This document shows, one piece after another, positions 22,981 through 35,617 of a stretch of DNA of 64,000 bases (position 1 is the first letter of the stretch; each line of letters opens with the position of its first letter). The translations under genes and the position numbers were made by a program. Below the pieces are notes generated by a model. The model saw nothing but the letters and a program-made list of their open reading frames with translations, was not told the origin of the DNA and did no database searches. The DNA comes from Kuschelorhynchus macadamiae (Eukaryota > Arthropoda > Insecta > Coleoptera > Curculionidae). The stretch is taken from positions 682,001 through 746,000 of the forward strand of contig JAUTXW010001355.1 in NCBI GenBank assembly GCA_030620095.1, read 5' to 3'.

Positions 22981-25900
22981 CAGTGATTGGCCACTTAAGG
23001 ATCATTTTTGTGTTTTTTGATTAATATTATAGTAAAATCGCTTCTACAAATTCCTTAATACATTTTTAGGTACTTTTGACTTTTTTTTAAGGGTTTCTAG
23101 CTACTATTATTGTTTTTTAAATAGGATAACATTTTAAATAATTAAAATTAAAATGAATGGCGAATTATATAGTTATTGGCCAGTCTGTTTATATTATTGG
23201 CCACTAAAGTATCAGTGATTGGCATAGTAAAGTAAATGAAAAACATTGATTAAAATACTACTTAATTTATTATTTTAACATAGTAAAGCAAGGAAATAGT
23301 AAATTTTTAAGGTCATAATTAGGTTAATAACATTTTTTCTTGTCAGTGCAAGGTTTACAAAAGAACATTTTAAATTTATCTATGTTTGTGTCCATTTTTA
23401 TAATGCACTTATTATGGTATGTTCTGGAACACCCTAGCATAGAATACCTCCAATTCCTAAAGTGATATTTCCAGTACAAATGTGGCAAAGTTTTCCAACA
23501 GCGGATATATTATTAGGAAATTCAATACATTCTGAATTGTTGTCAGTCTCATCGTCATCACTAAATACTCTTCTTACAACTCTGTTCTTGAATCGACTCG
23601 GACCTGGCTCAACATTTAAGAAATTGTTCTCTTGGTGTTCATATCTTATACCTTCATTGTTTGTTAAAACTTTAGTTTTTTTGTTCTGATCTTTATTTTT
23701 TCTCCTATGTCATTTTCATTTATTGTTTTCTTTTAGCTGTCTTCTTTTTTTCAGTTTTATTCAATTTAACTTCCTGTTTTAACAATCTGGTTGTTTTTCG
23801 GGATTCCTTTCTCTCTTCTTCCAACTTTTTTGTGTCCAATTTTTCCATCTGAATTTTTTTCCAATTTGTACTAGTTAAAACAAAAGGTAACCTTTTGGTA
23901 TCTTTTTTCCCTTTCCTCTCTGGCGTCGTTGGCCAAAGTACGTATTCACGAATATTTTTTTCATTGTCTTCTCATCTAGTAAACTTTTTGATTCTGGTTA
24001 ACTTCAAAATTTTCTTGTTCGAAATCTTAATCTTCTGGAATAAAATACACCTTTGGTGCATTTTCTGTATTTCTTGAATGTCCATTTAAATTTATTTTAT
24101 TAGCAACATAATTTTCAGAGATATCTAGTACGTCAGTCTCTGCAATTTCTTCAGTTTCTATGATGTCCTTTGTAGTATTAGAACTAGCTACTTCTTCAAC
24201 ATTTGGAAATTCTTCAAGTTCTACATTAGTGGAAGTCTCTGAGTGTTCCTGATTGCTTGTATTAAATATATTGTCTTCAAAAATAAATTTCATGTTGCCT
24301 ATGTCTTTATCTTTGACATATTATTATCACGGGATTTTTTAAATTCTTTGTAAATTTTGAATAACAATAAAAACTCATCATTTCTGTCAAAATCAAAGCT
24401 TTCAATGCTTTTGAAACAATATTCTTAAACTGTACGTAAGAAATTGAGCCCATCTTTTCCATGTTAGTGTTGTCATTGCCTCGATGTTCTTCCGATCTCA
24501 AAATTGCTGTTTTTTTTACTCCAAGGCTCTTTGTGCAACTAATAGCAGAAGCATCCCCTGTCGGTTTAGCGTACTCTTCGATAACAGTTTTTAGGACCGG
24601 AGCAAATTTCTCTTTCGTCAGCTTTTCGTGAGGATTTTTCTTTCTGAAATCCAACACAGCTTTTTTCCACCCTGTTTTAAAGGTTTAAATGCAGCGACAT
24701 CAGCCGGCTGTATAACACGTGTCGCATTTGGGTAGAGTTCTATCAGAATAATTTCTAATTCTGTACAAAGCTGGCTTAACTTTAATGTCTGATGCGTCAA
24801 ATGGCCATCAACAAATAGAATGATTGGGAATGTAACACTAACTTTTTTTAAATAAGGATGTAATATGTTACCTATATATTCATAAAACAGCTCGCCTTTC
24901 ATCCAACCATACTCACTGTGACCTATTCCCCAAGTACTAAGAACTGAATTCACTATAGACGCAGGTAACCTTTTATATGGGTAAATAACCATATGATCAG
25001 TTACTTGACCAGCTGCCGAGAAGATAAACATTACGGTTATATTTAGTTTTGCTTGCCCAGAGTCTACTTCATAGACATTCCTTGCTCCGCGAAAAGCAAC
25101 AACTTTAACGTTTTGGGACACAAAAAGAAACATGTCTCGTCTCCATTAAATAATCTGGTAGGATCTTTTAAAATATGATCTAGTGCTTTGTTTTTCAGAT
25201 ATTCTTCTATAAAAAAAAACCACTTGCGAATATCGGTTTCTGAAACTACAGAGCTTGCTGACGTTACTGCTTCTGGTGTTCGATGAGTCAGGACTATCTC
25301 CGGGTAGATTATTATTATTTATTTTCCCTGGGATTTGCGTCTAAAAATTCTTTAACCGAAGCTCGGATATCCAACTTTCTGACTGGGAAGTCTTTTTTAT
25401 AACTTGTTAAAATCCATTCTTCCAAAATGGCTTCCTCTTCGCACGCTAGAACAGTACTAGGCCCCAAAGTAGTTTTATTCATAAAATTGTTACTTTTCCT
25501 GAATTGTAGAGTTTGACGAGGAACATTGAATGTTTCCGATGCTTTTCTTTGTGACATTCCATTTTCTATGGCGTTTAGTGCTGATAAAACATCTTCCTCG
25601 GAATATTGTTTTTGATATTTCGGACCTTCTTTCACATTGGGCATCTGCAAAAAAATTAAAACGGCTAGGAATAATGTACCTAATTAACTTGTGGCCAATG
25701 ATTGAATTTCATATAAAATACATTTTTACAATAATTGGCCACCTGGCCAATAACTAATTTTTCACCAAATATGTATACAGTGATTGGCATACTAATTTAA
25801 ATAAAGTCAAAGCAAATACACTTGATTCCCGCCGCAAACATACTTACTATAAACATGGTAAAACATAAAAAAATAAAGTTTTCATATAAAGAAACATACC

Positions 25901-26104
25901 TTGAGAATTATCCTCACTTAAAACACACTCCGTCTTAACAAATTTTATGTATGTTTCAACAAAAACACTGGAGTAGCAAGCACGCTTTCACACAACAGCA
26001 TATAAGTTTTGAAGGTTGCCGCTACATTTTTAAGAAGTTGTCAAATAATTTTCTTGGCGCAAATAATTGAAAATAGTAAAATACTACTAATATGCCAATC
26101 ACTG
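22981..26104 (-). mobile_element. pogo/Tigger-like DNA transposon, 3.1 kb
   Basis: Ends CAGTGATTGGCCAC (22981) and, reversed, CAGTGATTGGCAT (26104) are flanked by TA. The similarity also extends outward through GAGTAAACT / GGGTAAACT, so the true ends may lie some 10-15 bp farther out. The subterminal regions hold several more copies of ATTGGCCA or CAGTGATTGGC (about 23170, 23195, 23213, 25690, 25735, 25778), probably transposase binding sites. Inside is a minus-strand transposase with frameshifts. Confidence 0.83.
23460..25650 (-). pseudogene. pogo/Tigger (jerky-type) transposase, frameshifted
   Basis: Minus strand from 25650: psq-type helix-turn-helix (SEEDVLSALNAIENGMSQRKASETFNVPRQTL), then a CENP-B-type region (EEEAILEEWILTSYKKDFPV). 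The DDE_1 catalytic domain follows: NGDETCFFLCP near 25150 (first Asp), ILFVDGHLTHQ near 24800 (second), VIQPADVAAFKPLK near 24700 (third). Then come VEEYAKPTG (24307-24657), an acidic region (24027-24293), a Lys-rich tail at about 23700-23950 and a CHICTGN zinc-knuckle-like end near 23440-23490. Frame changes occur near 25310, 25110, 24670 and 24400. All three catalytic Asp are retained, so the decay is recent. Confidence 0.85.
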
Positions 26105-26129
26105 TAGAGTTTACCCTATCTACCCAAGT

Positions 26130-26470
26130 GGATCCATCCCCTCAATTTTTATTATCCATCTGGTTATAAAGAGTACGAATTCAAGGTGGCAGAGCAAAAT
26201 GACGGCCTAGTATGTTGTTAGTATTTAAAAAATCGGACTGAAAAACTACTTACGATTGATTTAAAAATCAAGTCTGATACAAGGACGAACTAATAAAAAT
26301 TTTTTAATCCAATATGGCGAAACAAAATAGCTGCCTAGTGATATATTTTAAAAAACAATATAAACAAACATTTGGTTTATCCGGAACTTCCCTCATAATA
26401 AATCATTCCTTTTATCAAGAAAAACGAAGCATGACATAATTTAGTTCCCCACGTAGTTATTTAGTATTAT
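26130..26470. repeat. Dispersed satellite-like repeat family, copy C
   Basis: Contains TACGAATTCAAGGTGGCAG, AAAATGACGGCCTAG, CAATATGGCGAAACAAAATAG and, in the same order as copy A, CTCATAATAAATCATTCCTTTTAT...TGACATAATTTAGTTCC. Non-coding. The two halves correspond to opposite orientations in other copies. Confidence 0.6.
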
Positions 26471-26899
26471 GTACAGTACACAAATAATGTTACCGTTTAT
26501 TCCAATAATGAATTGAATATTACTGGTAAATTACCTAGAATTTCTATCCTAATGAATCGTACCAGTTGTTAAGGGAATGAAAGGTAACATAATGTATATA
26601 TGACAAACAAAAATCTTTTTTGGCTTTTTCGCAACTGCATAAAAATATTTAACTTTAAATGAATTGAAGCAAATAGTTAATATAATTACATACCTCAACA
26701 TGTAGACTAGTCTGTCTACGGAATGTTTTGATACATAATAATGTTTTTTTCTCTCTTTAGTCTGAGACTGGATGCTCTAACAAAGATCATTAAAAAAGGC
26801 TAATTGAAACCATTTAGCTTTTACATCCTCTCAAAGTCCCAAATTGTAAATTTTCAGTTGGCAATATTTCGAAAACAAATTAGCTTTGTTTAGATTCTG

Positions 26900-27427
26900 C
26901 AAGGGCACTCCAAGAGGGGGGTAGAGGGGGTAATTATCCCCTCCCAGACACCCGATACCTAAAATAAAAAATATTGAGAATTATTTTGCCTCTATTATTT
27001 TTAACAATAAATCATTAAACGGAAAATTTGATAGATATTATTGTGATAATTTTGGCCACTGTCAGAATTTATACACGAAAAATCACGACGCGGGATTTGT
27101 TTTGTCTATTGCAGTAAAAAAACTAAAATTTGTAATTACAAGGTCTCCATTTATTTTTTACACGGTATGTACTATGTATTAGATATATTATCGTAATTTT
27201 GAAATCAATAGTTACTATTTTATTTCCAAATATTCTATCATTCCTTTAGTTTCTGAATTTTAAAAATAAGCTTAAGTACGGCTAAATGATAATTCTTTAA
27301 TCTTCTAACCTTTGTTTAAAATTTGCCTAAACGGGTGTTCGCCCCCCCCCGCCAATCGCTACCTCCCCCCCCCCCCGCCAATCGCTACCTCCCCCCCTCC
27401 CAGACCAGAGTTCTGGAAGCGCCACTG
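26900..27427. mobile_element. hAT-like MITE, ~530 bp, with 8-bp target duplication
   Basis: Starts CAAGGGCACTCCAAGAGGGG and ends, reversed, CAGTGGCGCTTCCAGAA with a G-rich tract inside each end. The flanks are AGATTCTG (26892-26899) and AGATTATG (27428-27435), an 8-bp duplication with one mismatch, as expected of hAT elements. The right end carries two tandem C-rich units of GCCAATCGCTACCTCCC (27350-27405). No coding potential. Confidence 0.65.
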
Positions 27428-27435
27428 AGATTATG

Positions 27436-28379
27436 ATACACGAAAAATGTTTAGAAATTTACGCATATTTTAAATAAGTAATGAAAGTAGGGTATCTATT
27501 TAAAAAAAATACCACGAATGACAGTGTCTAAGCGGAACACACCGTATTATGAATATTAATATAATAATCACTTTAAATGTTTTAGTATATTTGTCAAAAA
27601 TGATTACCTGAAAAACAAATTCGTGGACGGACTGTATTTATTGAATAAATTACCTGTTGTCTTATAAGAGCTATACTAAATTTCACAGTGACGGGCAAAA
27701 GTCTGTTGCCGAATGGCAATTCATATACCTGAATATGCCCTCGAAGCCAGGCATAAAGAATACCGAAAAACCACGTTCGAAAATTATATCGAACAAAGGC
27801 AAATGAAGATTTCATACATATGCTTCTCATTTCTCCTGATCTCATAATCGAAAGTCTTTGACACAAAAAAAAACCATTCGATATATAAAGTGATGTGTTT
27901 ATCGTCTGTTTTAAAAACATAGAATTATTTTCTTAACGCTAAGTTTTCGATTATTAGAATTAGTATTTAATTATTGTTATTAAAACAAATTAATTACTAA
28001 AATTGTAATATTTAGATTAAAAACTACTGCGATATGCAAGAATTTTGTCATCCTAATTTTAGAAAATTGATCATTTTGCTGACGTTTTATGTACCCTGAT
28101 GACAAAATCCTCCGACCGACGGAATCCATACAATTACACTAACAATTCCGCCGGTAAATCCAATATTTAAGGGAAGAACGAGGAAAGAGAAATATAAACA
28201 AAAAATCCGCTTATTCACGAATTATGTATAGGAAATAACTTCTCTAATCTCTTCTAATCCTCCAAAAACGTTGAACACACAAAAATTTGTATCCATTGAA
28301 ATCAAGCGCTAAGAAGTCATGTTTTCCAAGTCGAATTTGTTATGTTTCTATTCTTGTAAAATGCTGATAAAAGGTTTGG
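27436..28379. other. No gene recognised
   Basis: AT-rich. The open frame at 27594-27920 on the minus strand has no recognisable motif. Nothing else supported. Confidence 0.55.
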
Positions 28380-28660
28380 TTTGGTTTTTACTTTCCTCGT
28401 AAGAGGTAACTATTGTAATCGTAATCACCCTCCGACATTTTTTCAAATTTTCAGGTTTCAGGGTCCCTAAAAGTCGAAAATCACGTTTTCTCAATTCCGT
28501 CGGTCTGTCTATCGGTCTCTATGCGCGCATAGCTCAAAAACTACTTATCCGATTTACTGGAAAATTTGATCAAAAATTATATATGATATATGGGGTTAGA
28601 GTGGTGACATTTTGGTAAAAGTAAAATATAATGGAACAAAATGACGGCCTAAGAGAATGT
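28380..28660 (+). repeat. Dispersed satellite-like repeat family, copy B
   Basis: Carries the terminal motif in the opposite orientation to copy A: TTTTCTCAATTCCGTCGGTC at 28487-28506, then AAAACTACTTATCCGATTTAC, then ATTTTGGTAAAA and AAAATGACGGCCTAAG. It ends where a LINE begins; the same repeat resumes at 31310 on the other side of that LINE. Confidence 0.6.
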
Positions 28661-28959
28661 TAAAAAAATTATTTATATATTGCTTTATGCTTACAGAGTG
28701 GCATATAATAATTACAATGATATTATATAAAAAAATAAAATACTACTACTAACTATAAAAAATTGCAAGTCTGCAATGTAAAGATCTATTCGATGTCCTG
28801 TTGCTCCCAGAGGTTAATCACGAAGACTACCTCACAAATGTGGAAAGTAAATGGCAAATGTTGGAGTGCTCATAAGACTTTACTCGTGATAAGATAAAGA
28901 CTGAAACTACTAAACAACACCCTAGAAGCTATATATCTAAATTTAGCATACAACTACGC

Positions 28960-31300
28960 TTAAACCTAATGTAAATATGATAATGTACAATTTATACAGA
29001 AAAAAATAATTAATGTAAAAGAAAGCAGCAGAAAAAATACAATAGGAGATGACAGCAAAGAGCATAATAAAAGTCTACAAAAGCTTGTTTAACCAGTCCT
29101 TGAGACGTCTCTAAAAAAGTTAGCGAAAAGTTTTTGATATTTGCGGGAATTTCATTATTTCAGTATATACTTTAGCAAAGTTATAGCTAAATGATCTACA
29201 GAATTGAGCGGTTCTATGTGGTAGAATAGTCAGTTCGTCTTTATGCCGAATATTTATCATATGAACTAAACTGCCAAATTTTAATTTGCCGTAAAGACAT
29301 GTAGGTTTTTTTCTTTGAAATAATTTTATAATAAAAGATTGAGCAGCGTAATCTTCTGCGGTCTTTCATATTAAGCCGTCCCTAGCTCTTCAGGACACAA
29401 GCGTTCTGAATTAGCTGCAAGCGCCCAGCGTCAGCCTGAATTATGTTAGATCCGTAAACAGCATCGCCATAGTTCAGATGCGAGAGAACCATATCTTCGC
29501 AGAGAATTAAGCGACATTTCTTATTCAATAAATGTCTGTAAAGGTAGATTATTTTTTGATTCATAAATGCTTTTCTGATAACAGCAGAGACGTTGTTTCG
29601 AAAATCTCAATCCACAGTCTAATACCAAATCCAAGTTTTTTTAACTCTCCTTCAAAGAAAGATGTACTACATTCATCGAAACATCGGTACTGGGTAGGCA
29701 TCCTAAGCGGGCAGCGGACCCTCCATACAACATGCACGACTTACAGGCATTCAAAGTCAAACAGTATTTTTGAGAGATGTAACAAAGAGATGACACATCC
29801 TGTTTAATTTTGTTGTTGTTCAGTCAAGATAACTTCAGAAAAAGAAAAATATTCTATGTGTCATCGACATACATATGATATCTACAAAATCGCAGAATTT
29901 TAGGGAACTGAGAGAAAATAGCAATAGGCCGAGTATCAGGTACCCCTCGAGTTATGTAGAAGGGTTTAGATATTTTTCCACACAATTTAACCGATTGAGA
30001 TCTGTTGTGTAAGTATGAATGTAGAAGATCTGATGAGCCCTCAAGGAACCCAAATAGTTCAAAAGAGCCAGAAGCAAGCTTTGATTTATATGATCAAACG
30101 CTTTCAAGTAATCAAGCAGGACTAATAGGGTCAGTGTACCACTATCTGATTCAATCTGCATTCAAATCCGTGACCTTAGTTAATGCCGAATTAAAGTTGT
30201 GATTACTGAGCAATCCTGATTGAAACTCAGGGCGTATGGAGTTTTCCTCGACAAATCTGCTGATTTGACGATCCTGAATTTTAGAGAGGACACCTATTAA
30301 AATAGTGGGTCTCAGGTCCTGAAAGTCCTTATGATCGTCTTTCTTAGCTAGAGGAAAAACGTGTGTTGTCTTCCAAAGCGCCGGAAATGTGTTATGAGCT
30401 GTTCAAAAATTAAATATGTGTTTAATTATTGAAATGATATAAGGGCAAGAGTAAAGGAGGATATTTGCACTTGCGTATCTGATCGAACGAATTTGGACCT
30501 TTATTGAGAGGAGAGTTCGAAAAATTCTAGTTCACTTGTCGATTCAAATGAAAATTGATTTTCTATTAACTTGTTATTAGTTAGATAATCCATTGTCTCT
30601 CCATTCGGATTCGGGTTGAAAAGGGCTCTCAAAAAAATAATTATTTATCTTCTGTGGATCAGACAGATGCTCAAGCAGCTCATCATTGGGTTTCGTAGCA
30701 ACCTGGCTTCTTAATCTCCCTCCAGAGCACCCTATCTCCAGAAGAGATCTTATTTTCAAAATAGGCCTTTTTTTCTCTTTTAACTGCGTGGTTGGTCTCA
30801 TTTCTTAAAACCTTATAGAAATTCTGATCCTCAGTTTTCTTGTGATGTGTAAATTTAAGAAGGGCTTTATCGCGTCTGAGCATGGGCAACTTCAAAGCAT
30901 TGGTTAGCCAAACTGCCGAGTTCTTTAAGATACGAACGGTTTTTACAGGAGCATAATAATTAAACATTTTTTCCTCTCGCAGGTTAGAAGTCGCTGATAT
31001 TTTCCTCCTACAATTTCAGATTTTCTTCTTTGATGGTGCCAATATCAGCTATTAGAGTTAATTTTAAAGTGTGCAATTCATTCTTAATATCATTGCAATT
31101 CTTTCTATTCTCCTCATAAGCTTCCTCAGTCTTTGCAAGACTACTTTTCAGAAGATCAAGTATTTCTTGGTTTGTAGGATCACCGATGCTAGAAGAGCAA
31201 CAACTCGCAGTACGGCTCTGTACAGTTGGTATAATTGTACAGCGTGCAATAAAATGTACTATATGATTTTCTGCTATTGCCTGTCTACCTAAATGTGCTG
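28960..31300 (-). pseudogene. CR1/Daphne-like non-LTR retrotransposon, decayed
   Basis: Minus strand, in order: an ORF1 remnant with a coiled-coil (31020-31220, KSSLAKTEEAYEENRKN), a jump to the pre-RT region (FNYYAPVKTVRILKNSAVW, ORF 30683-30967), the RT motif A region VLLDYLKAFDHINQSLLLAL (ORF 29952-30161) and the post-RT region LSHLNYGDAVYGSNI (ORF 29382-29564). It lacks the endonuclease part and carries many stops. The closest groups by these phrases are CR1-type LINEs; the exact clade is not certain. Repeat copies B and D on its flanks suggest it landed inside one such repeat. Confidence 0.72.
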
Positions 31301-31309
31301 ATTTGATTC

Positions 31310-31690
31310 AAAATATTTCAAAAACTAATAGTTAAAGTTATTACTATAGAACTAAGTATCCAATTTATTTCAAAGTTGGCACAACATTCGAGTGTCGCAT
31401 AGAGATAAAATGGTAAAATTTTGGTGAGAAGCCATTTTAGTAAAACAAAATGGCGGGCTAATTAAATGTTTATAATATCAGTATCAGGAAACTACTTATT
31501 CAATCGAGTTGAAATTTTGCACAAAATTCATAAAGTGTGAAACAAGGATGATCTGGTATTTTTTTTAATCTTACATATGGCAAAATAAAATGGCGAACTA
31601 ACTAAATGTTTAAAAAGTCGGTAAAATCCATTTCCAAAAATAAAGACCTTTTTTATGGACGAAAATAATAAATGTCTTTATTGATTTTTT
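31310..31690 (+). repeat. Dispersed satellite-like repeat family, copy D
   Basis: Two tandem units of about 160 bp, each with CAAAATGGCG followed by GGCTAA or AACTAA, TTGAAATTTTGCACAAAATTC, and a region resembling TGGTAAAATTTTGG. Same orientation as copy B. Non-coding. Confidence 0.6.
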
Positions 31691-32124
31691 TATAGACTAT
31701 GTTAATAAACTTACAAAAAATAAAATACAAAAATAGTTAAGTTAAAAATGTAATAAAAACGACAGAAAATTAATACAAAATAAATATGAAGAAAAATAAA
31801 TTTACAAAATCGGTAATTTTGTCCAGAATATCCCTAGTAATAAATTCCACCACACACACACAGATAACCCAGCTTATATTACATAGATCCTTACATTTAA
31901 TTCTGAGGCTGGTGACTACAAGTATATTATCAATAAAAATAAGCTTTATTTCTTTTATTTCCTCCGTTTTAATATCCACAATTAAAATTTCTAAATCTGA
32001 CATACGTTTCCGCACCCTTGATTTCTAAACCTATTAGACGTGCCAGTGTCAAGACTTCAAAATTCGTCAAGAATCGCTGTATAAAATTAGTTGTGCGGAG
32101 AGAGAGTTTATTTACTTCGATTTT
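31691..32124. other. No gene recognised
   Basis: The overlapping frames 31770-32015 and 31786-32028 are low-complexity Lys/Ile-rich translations of AT-rich DNA on opposite strands. No feature supported. Confidence 0.5.
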
Positions 32125-32425
32125 AGCCTCCGTGGTGCAGTGTTTAGATGGCTGCCAGTCACTCGGACCTCGTAACCTCGTGTATTAACATTTTTTTTAA
32201 TCACAATCCATAATTTTGTATGTAATAGTGCTTTAACTATCGGGTTACATCTCTGGTTAGTCCAGGTTAGGCCTTTTTTTGTTCTGATGTAAAAAAGCGT
32301 ATCAACAAATGCAGCGATTCCTAACTAATTGAAGCCTTAAGATTCACATGTCTGGTAGATATAAAAATCATGTTTTCATCCATGACGATGTCTCGTATTA
32401 TTGCAATAAGTCTATGTAATATAAA
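32125..32425 (+). repeat. SINE-like dispersed repeat with tRNA-like head, copy 1
   Basis: GCCTCCGTGGTGCAGTGTTTAGATGG at 32129-32154 resembles the 5' half of a tRNA, with an A-box-like TGGTGCAGTG. It is followed by a body also found at 55130-55370: GTTAGTCCAGGTTAGGCC against GATTAGGCCAGGTTCGG, TGATGTAAAA, GAAGCCT, CACATGTCT against CACAAGTCT. Another inverted copy is at 49380-49800. No internal RNA gene is intact. Origin as a tRNA-derived SINE is an inference. Confidence 0.5.
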
Positions 32426-33116
32426 CTGTGTTTTCTGTGTTTCGAGAGATATTCCAGGTAAAGGCAAAATTACCCATTTTTTAAATTAATTTTTCTTCAT
32501 ATTTATTTTGTATATATTTTCTGCCGTTTTTGCTACATTTTTATTGTACGTTTGTCAAGTCAAAAGTCACTACTGTTTTCTTAAATAGTTATATTGCACA
32601 TATTCAAATGAAAATTAGTCACAATACATCTGTTTTATTTACATTCAGATTGAAACAAATATATATTTCCACAACTGTTTTTGTCCACATCTAATATACA
32701 TACTGGCGTACATATAACCATTTACTTATAGATCATAGATAATTAGCCTAGTATTTACTTTTTGATTTCGATGGAATTACGAAAATATACCCCCGGACGG
32801 CTTAAATTATCTAAAAATAAACTCTTTCCTCCGCACCAGCTGAATTTATTAGGTTTACCCGGGGAATTGTTAGTGCAATGCTACTAATTTTGTCGATTGG
32901 CGAAATTGTCATCTGGACTACATGAAACCGCCGGCGAACATCTATGCACTTCAAAATTTTAATCATTCTCAACAACTGATCAGTAGGATATTTGGATGCT
33001 GATTTGACCCCTCTTAATTTTGGGACGATACCTTTATTAGTATGAAAATTAAATAATGGAGTGACCTCTGCCCTCAGTCTATATTTGGTATTTTAACAAT
33101 GTTTCTTTTGTTTCAG

Positions 33117-33322
33117 ACTTTTGTAGTAGTTAGTAAAGGGAAGGACATTTTTCGGTTTAGCGCAACAAATGCCCTATGGATACTAGATCCTTTCAACCCA
33201 ATCCGTCGTGTGGCCATTTACATTTTGGTACATCCTTTATTTTCTCTTTTTATTATTACAACCATTCTAGTCAATTGTATCCTTATGATTATGCCAACTA
33301 CTCCCACCGTAGAATCAACCGA
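33117..33322 (+). CDS. para: Voltage-gated sodium channel alpha subunit, domain I exon with S1
   Basis: 206-bp exon between TTTCAG and GTAAGT. It encodes TFVVVSKGKDIFRFSATNAL, a stretch with the conserved DPFNPIRR motif, and the first membrane helix of domain I (ILVHPLFSLFIITTILVNCI), ending MPTTPTVEST plus two bases of a Glu codon. The sequence is nearly identical to insect para proteins. The product is the pore-forming subunit of the neuronal sodium channel and the pyrethroid target. The preceding coding exon was not found in the 33 kb upstream, so that intron is very long. The exon ends in phase 2, and the next begins with the missing base. Confidence 0.97.
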
Positions 33323-33477
33323 GTAAGTATTTTCTTAAATTATTACATTATTTTGTAATTAAGGCAGAAAAAAAAGAGAAGTGGGCGATTCCATCTCCTT
33401 CTTCCTTGAGGTGCGTTTGGAAAAGCTGAAAATCTATAGTAAAAGTTGACATAACATGACATATGCAATGAATTATA

Positions 33478-35275
33478 CAGGGTTATTCACGTTAGGTGGC
33501 CTATTAGATAATCTCGGGTGTTACAAATGATACATTTTTTTAAATTTGGTACAGGCTAAAATTGTCATTGATCTTTCTATTTGAATCGTTCGAACGTTTG
33601 TAAAGCATCCGGTTTCCATGGAAAGCAACTACAACTTTGTTATTTTAAATCGACCACCCAAACAAATCTAAGCATATTTTAGTAATTAAAGTTACCTATA
33701 CCTAACGTTAACTATTTTTGAGATACAAATTATATAGTTATTTTTAATGCAAAAATTTGGCGAATAATGTGATATAACGATGCTAAAACTTAAAAAGTTA
33801 CATTTACGAAATGTTAACACTGCATCGCCAAAACATAACTTCTTCTGTCAGAGAAACAGTTGACATTGTTTTACAGCGGATCTTCAAACACTCTCTGTTT
33901 TTAGCAGTTAGAAAAATAAACATATTTTATCAAAAGGAACACTCTGTAAATTATGTTATAAGGTGTATGCTAGGAAAGTTCTCGATTTAATTGTTATGTT
34001 ATGTGATATATTCCTATACTTATCTTTAACAATTTTTGAGTTTTAGACATCTAATTGCAAATATGCATTGAAATCCCTTTTATTGAAGTATATCGCGAAG
34101 TCGCTTAATACGATTTACATATACTAAGCTCGATTAAAGTTTAAATTAATGGTAAAAGCAGATGTTTCACTTAACGGTATCCGGAATAAGATACTATTTC
34201 GTAAAAATTATATAATCTAGTACCTATTCTTATTTACCCTTATAATTTAAAAATTGCTAGATATAGAAACATATTGGGCCATTAGGTAAGAGATTTACCC
34301 CGATAACCTCTAATAACCTGCATTATAAATATCAACTATTGTTTCCTTAAGAATAAAGATTTATGCATTGTATTAAAGCATTAATTTATAATTCCATCTA
34401 TATTAGGTTCAACGACAAATTTGTTTGGCATTTTTTTTATTTCACAGATCTGTAGCGCATATGGTCTCTTTTGATAAATAGCTCCTATTAATATCAAATT
34501 CCCGTATATATTTTAATAGTCGTTAGCTGTTTTTTTCTCCAGAAAACACCTCGATAATAAAGCCTTGGGTACGCTCCTGGATATATCTTCCTCATTAACC
34601 AGACCAAAAACCAATTATCGTAACAAGCCTACTTTGCAATATAGTGCAATATTTGGAACTTCAAAGCTTATTTTTGAGATTCCTAAAACTCAAAATTTGC
34701 TAACGATAACTAAAGGGACGTATTAAACAACTAGAGGTGAAATTTACTTCGCTAGTCCGTGATAATATAATATATAGAATATTCCATTTGATATAATTAA
34801 TTTAGACCTATTTATCTAATTGATAGAACAGATAGTTTTGGAAGATGTCCTTATTAAAATGTCAACTATTAGTTTTGACACAGAAGAATTTAGGCTTTGA
34901 TCATGCACTGGTAAATATTATAAATTCAACTTCACTAGTTTTAGTACTACTATTATTTTTGATTAAATATTTGCATTAAAAATAACTAAACAACATTTAT
35001 CTGAAAAACGGTTTACGATAAATATATGAGTATATGTAACTATTAATAAAATATGCTTAGAATTCTACGGTAAATCTAAAAAGTAAAAAATATACAGGCT
35101 GTTCTTTTTAAAATAATAAAGTTGTAGTTAGTTGTCATAGTAACCGAATGTGACGCAAATGTCAATATATTTTAATTGGAAAAATCGATGTCTATTATAG
35201 CTTTAACCAAGTTTTAAAAAATATATCATTTTTAATTCCACAGATCTTTTACTAGGCTACTCACAAATAACCTTG
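33478..35275. mobile_element. Non-autonomous TIR element, 1.8 kb, TA-flanked
   Basis: Starts CAGGGTTATTCAC and ends, reversed, CAAGGTTATTTGT, between TA dinucleotides (33476-33477, 35276-35277). The inverted similarity runs about 280-300 bp inward on each side, including CAACTACAACTTTGTTATTTTAA against CAACTACAACTTTATTATTT, and TCTAAGCATATTTTA on both. No coding region is seen in the ~1.2 kb between. It fills most of the intron between the S1 and S2-S3 exons. Confidence 0.75.
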
Positions 35276-35617
35276 TACAGCAATAGCTTTTACTGCAAAA
35301 ATTCTAAGGAATTGTAAAATTATGTTGATCCATTTTATATTCGTTTAAAGGTCCTATAAATAATCTCATATCAAGCAAAGATTACGAAAAATTTTTTGCA
35401 CTTTGAAACCTTACGTGAAAAGTTTTTTATTTTCATTTCCCCTCAGACGTCATACAGATAAAAGCAAATTACTGCCTACATTTTCCAAACAAACTAAAAG
35501 GTTTTCAAGGAATCTGAATCAATCACTTGACTCTGGTAAACTAAGATATATCACGTAGATGTAGATGCTGTATTTGGTGTGGTGTTTAGGGTAGACAGAG
35601 GTATTTGTAATTTTCAG

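Noticed and set aside
32129..32200. A functional tRNA gene
   Set aside because: Only the 5' half resembles a tRNA; no complete cloverleaf or B box follows, so it is better read as the head of a SINE-like repeat.
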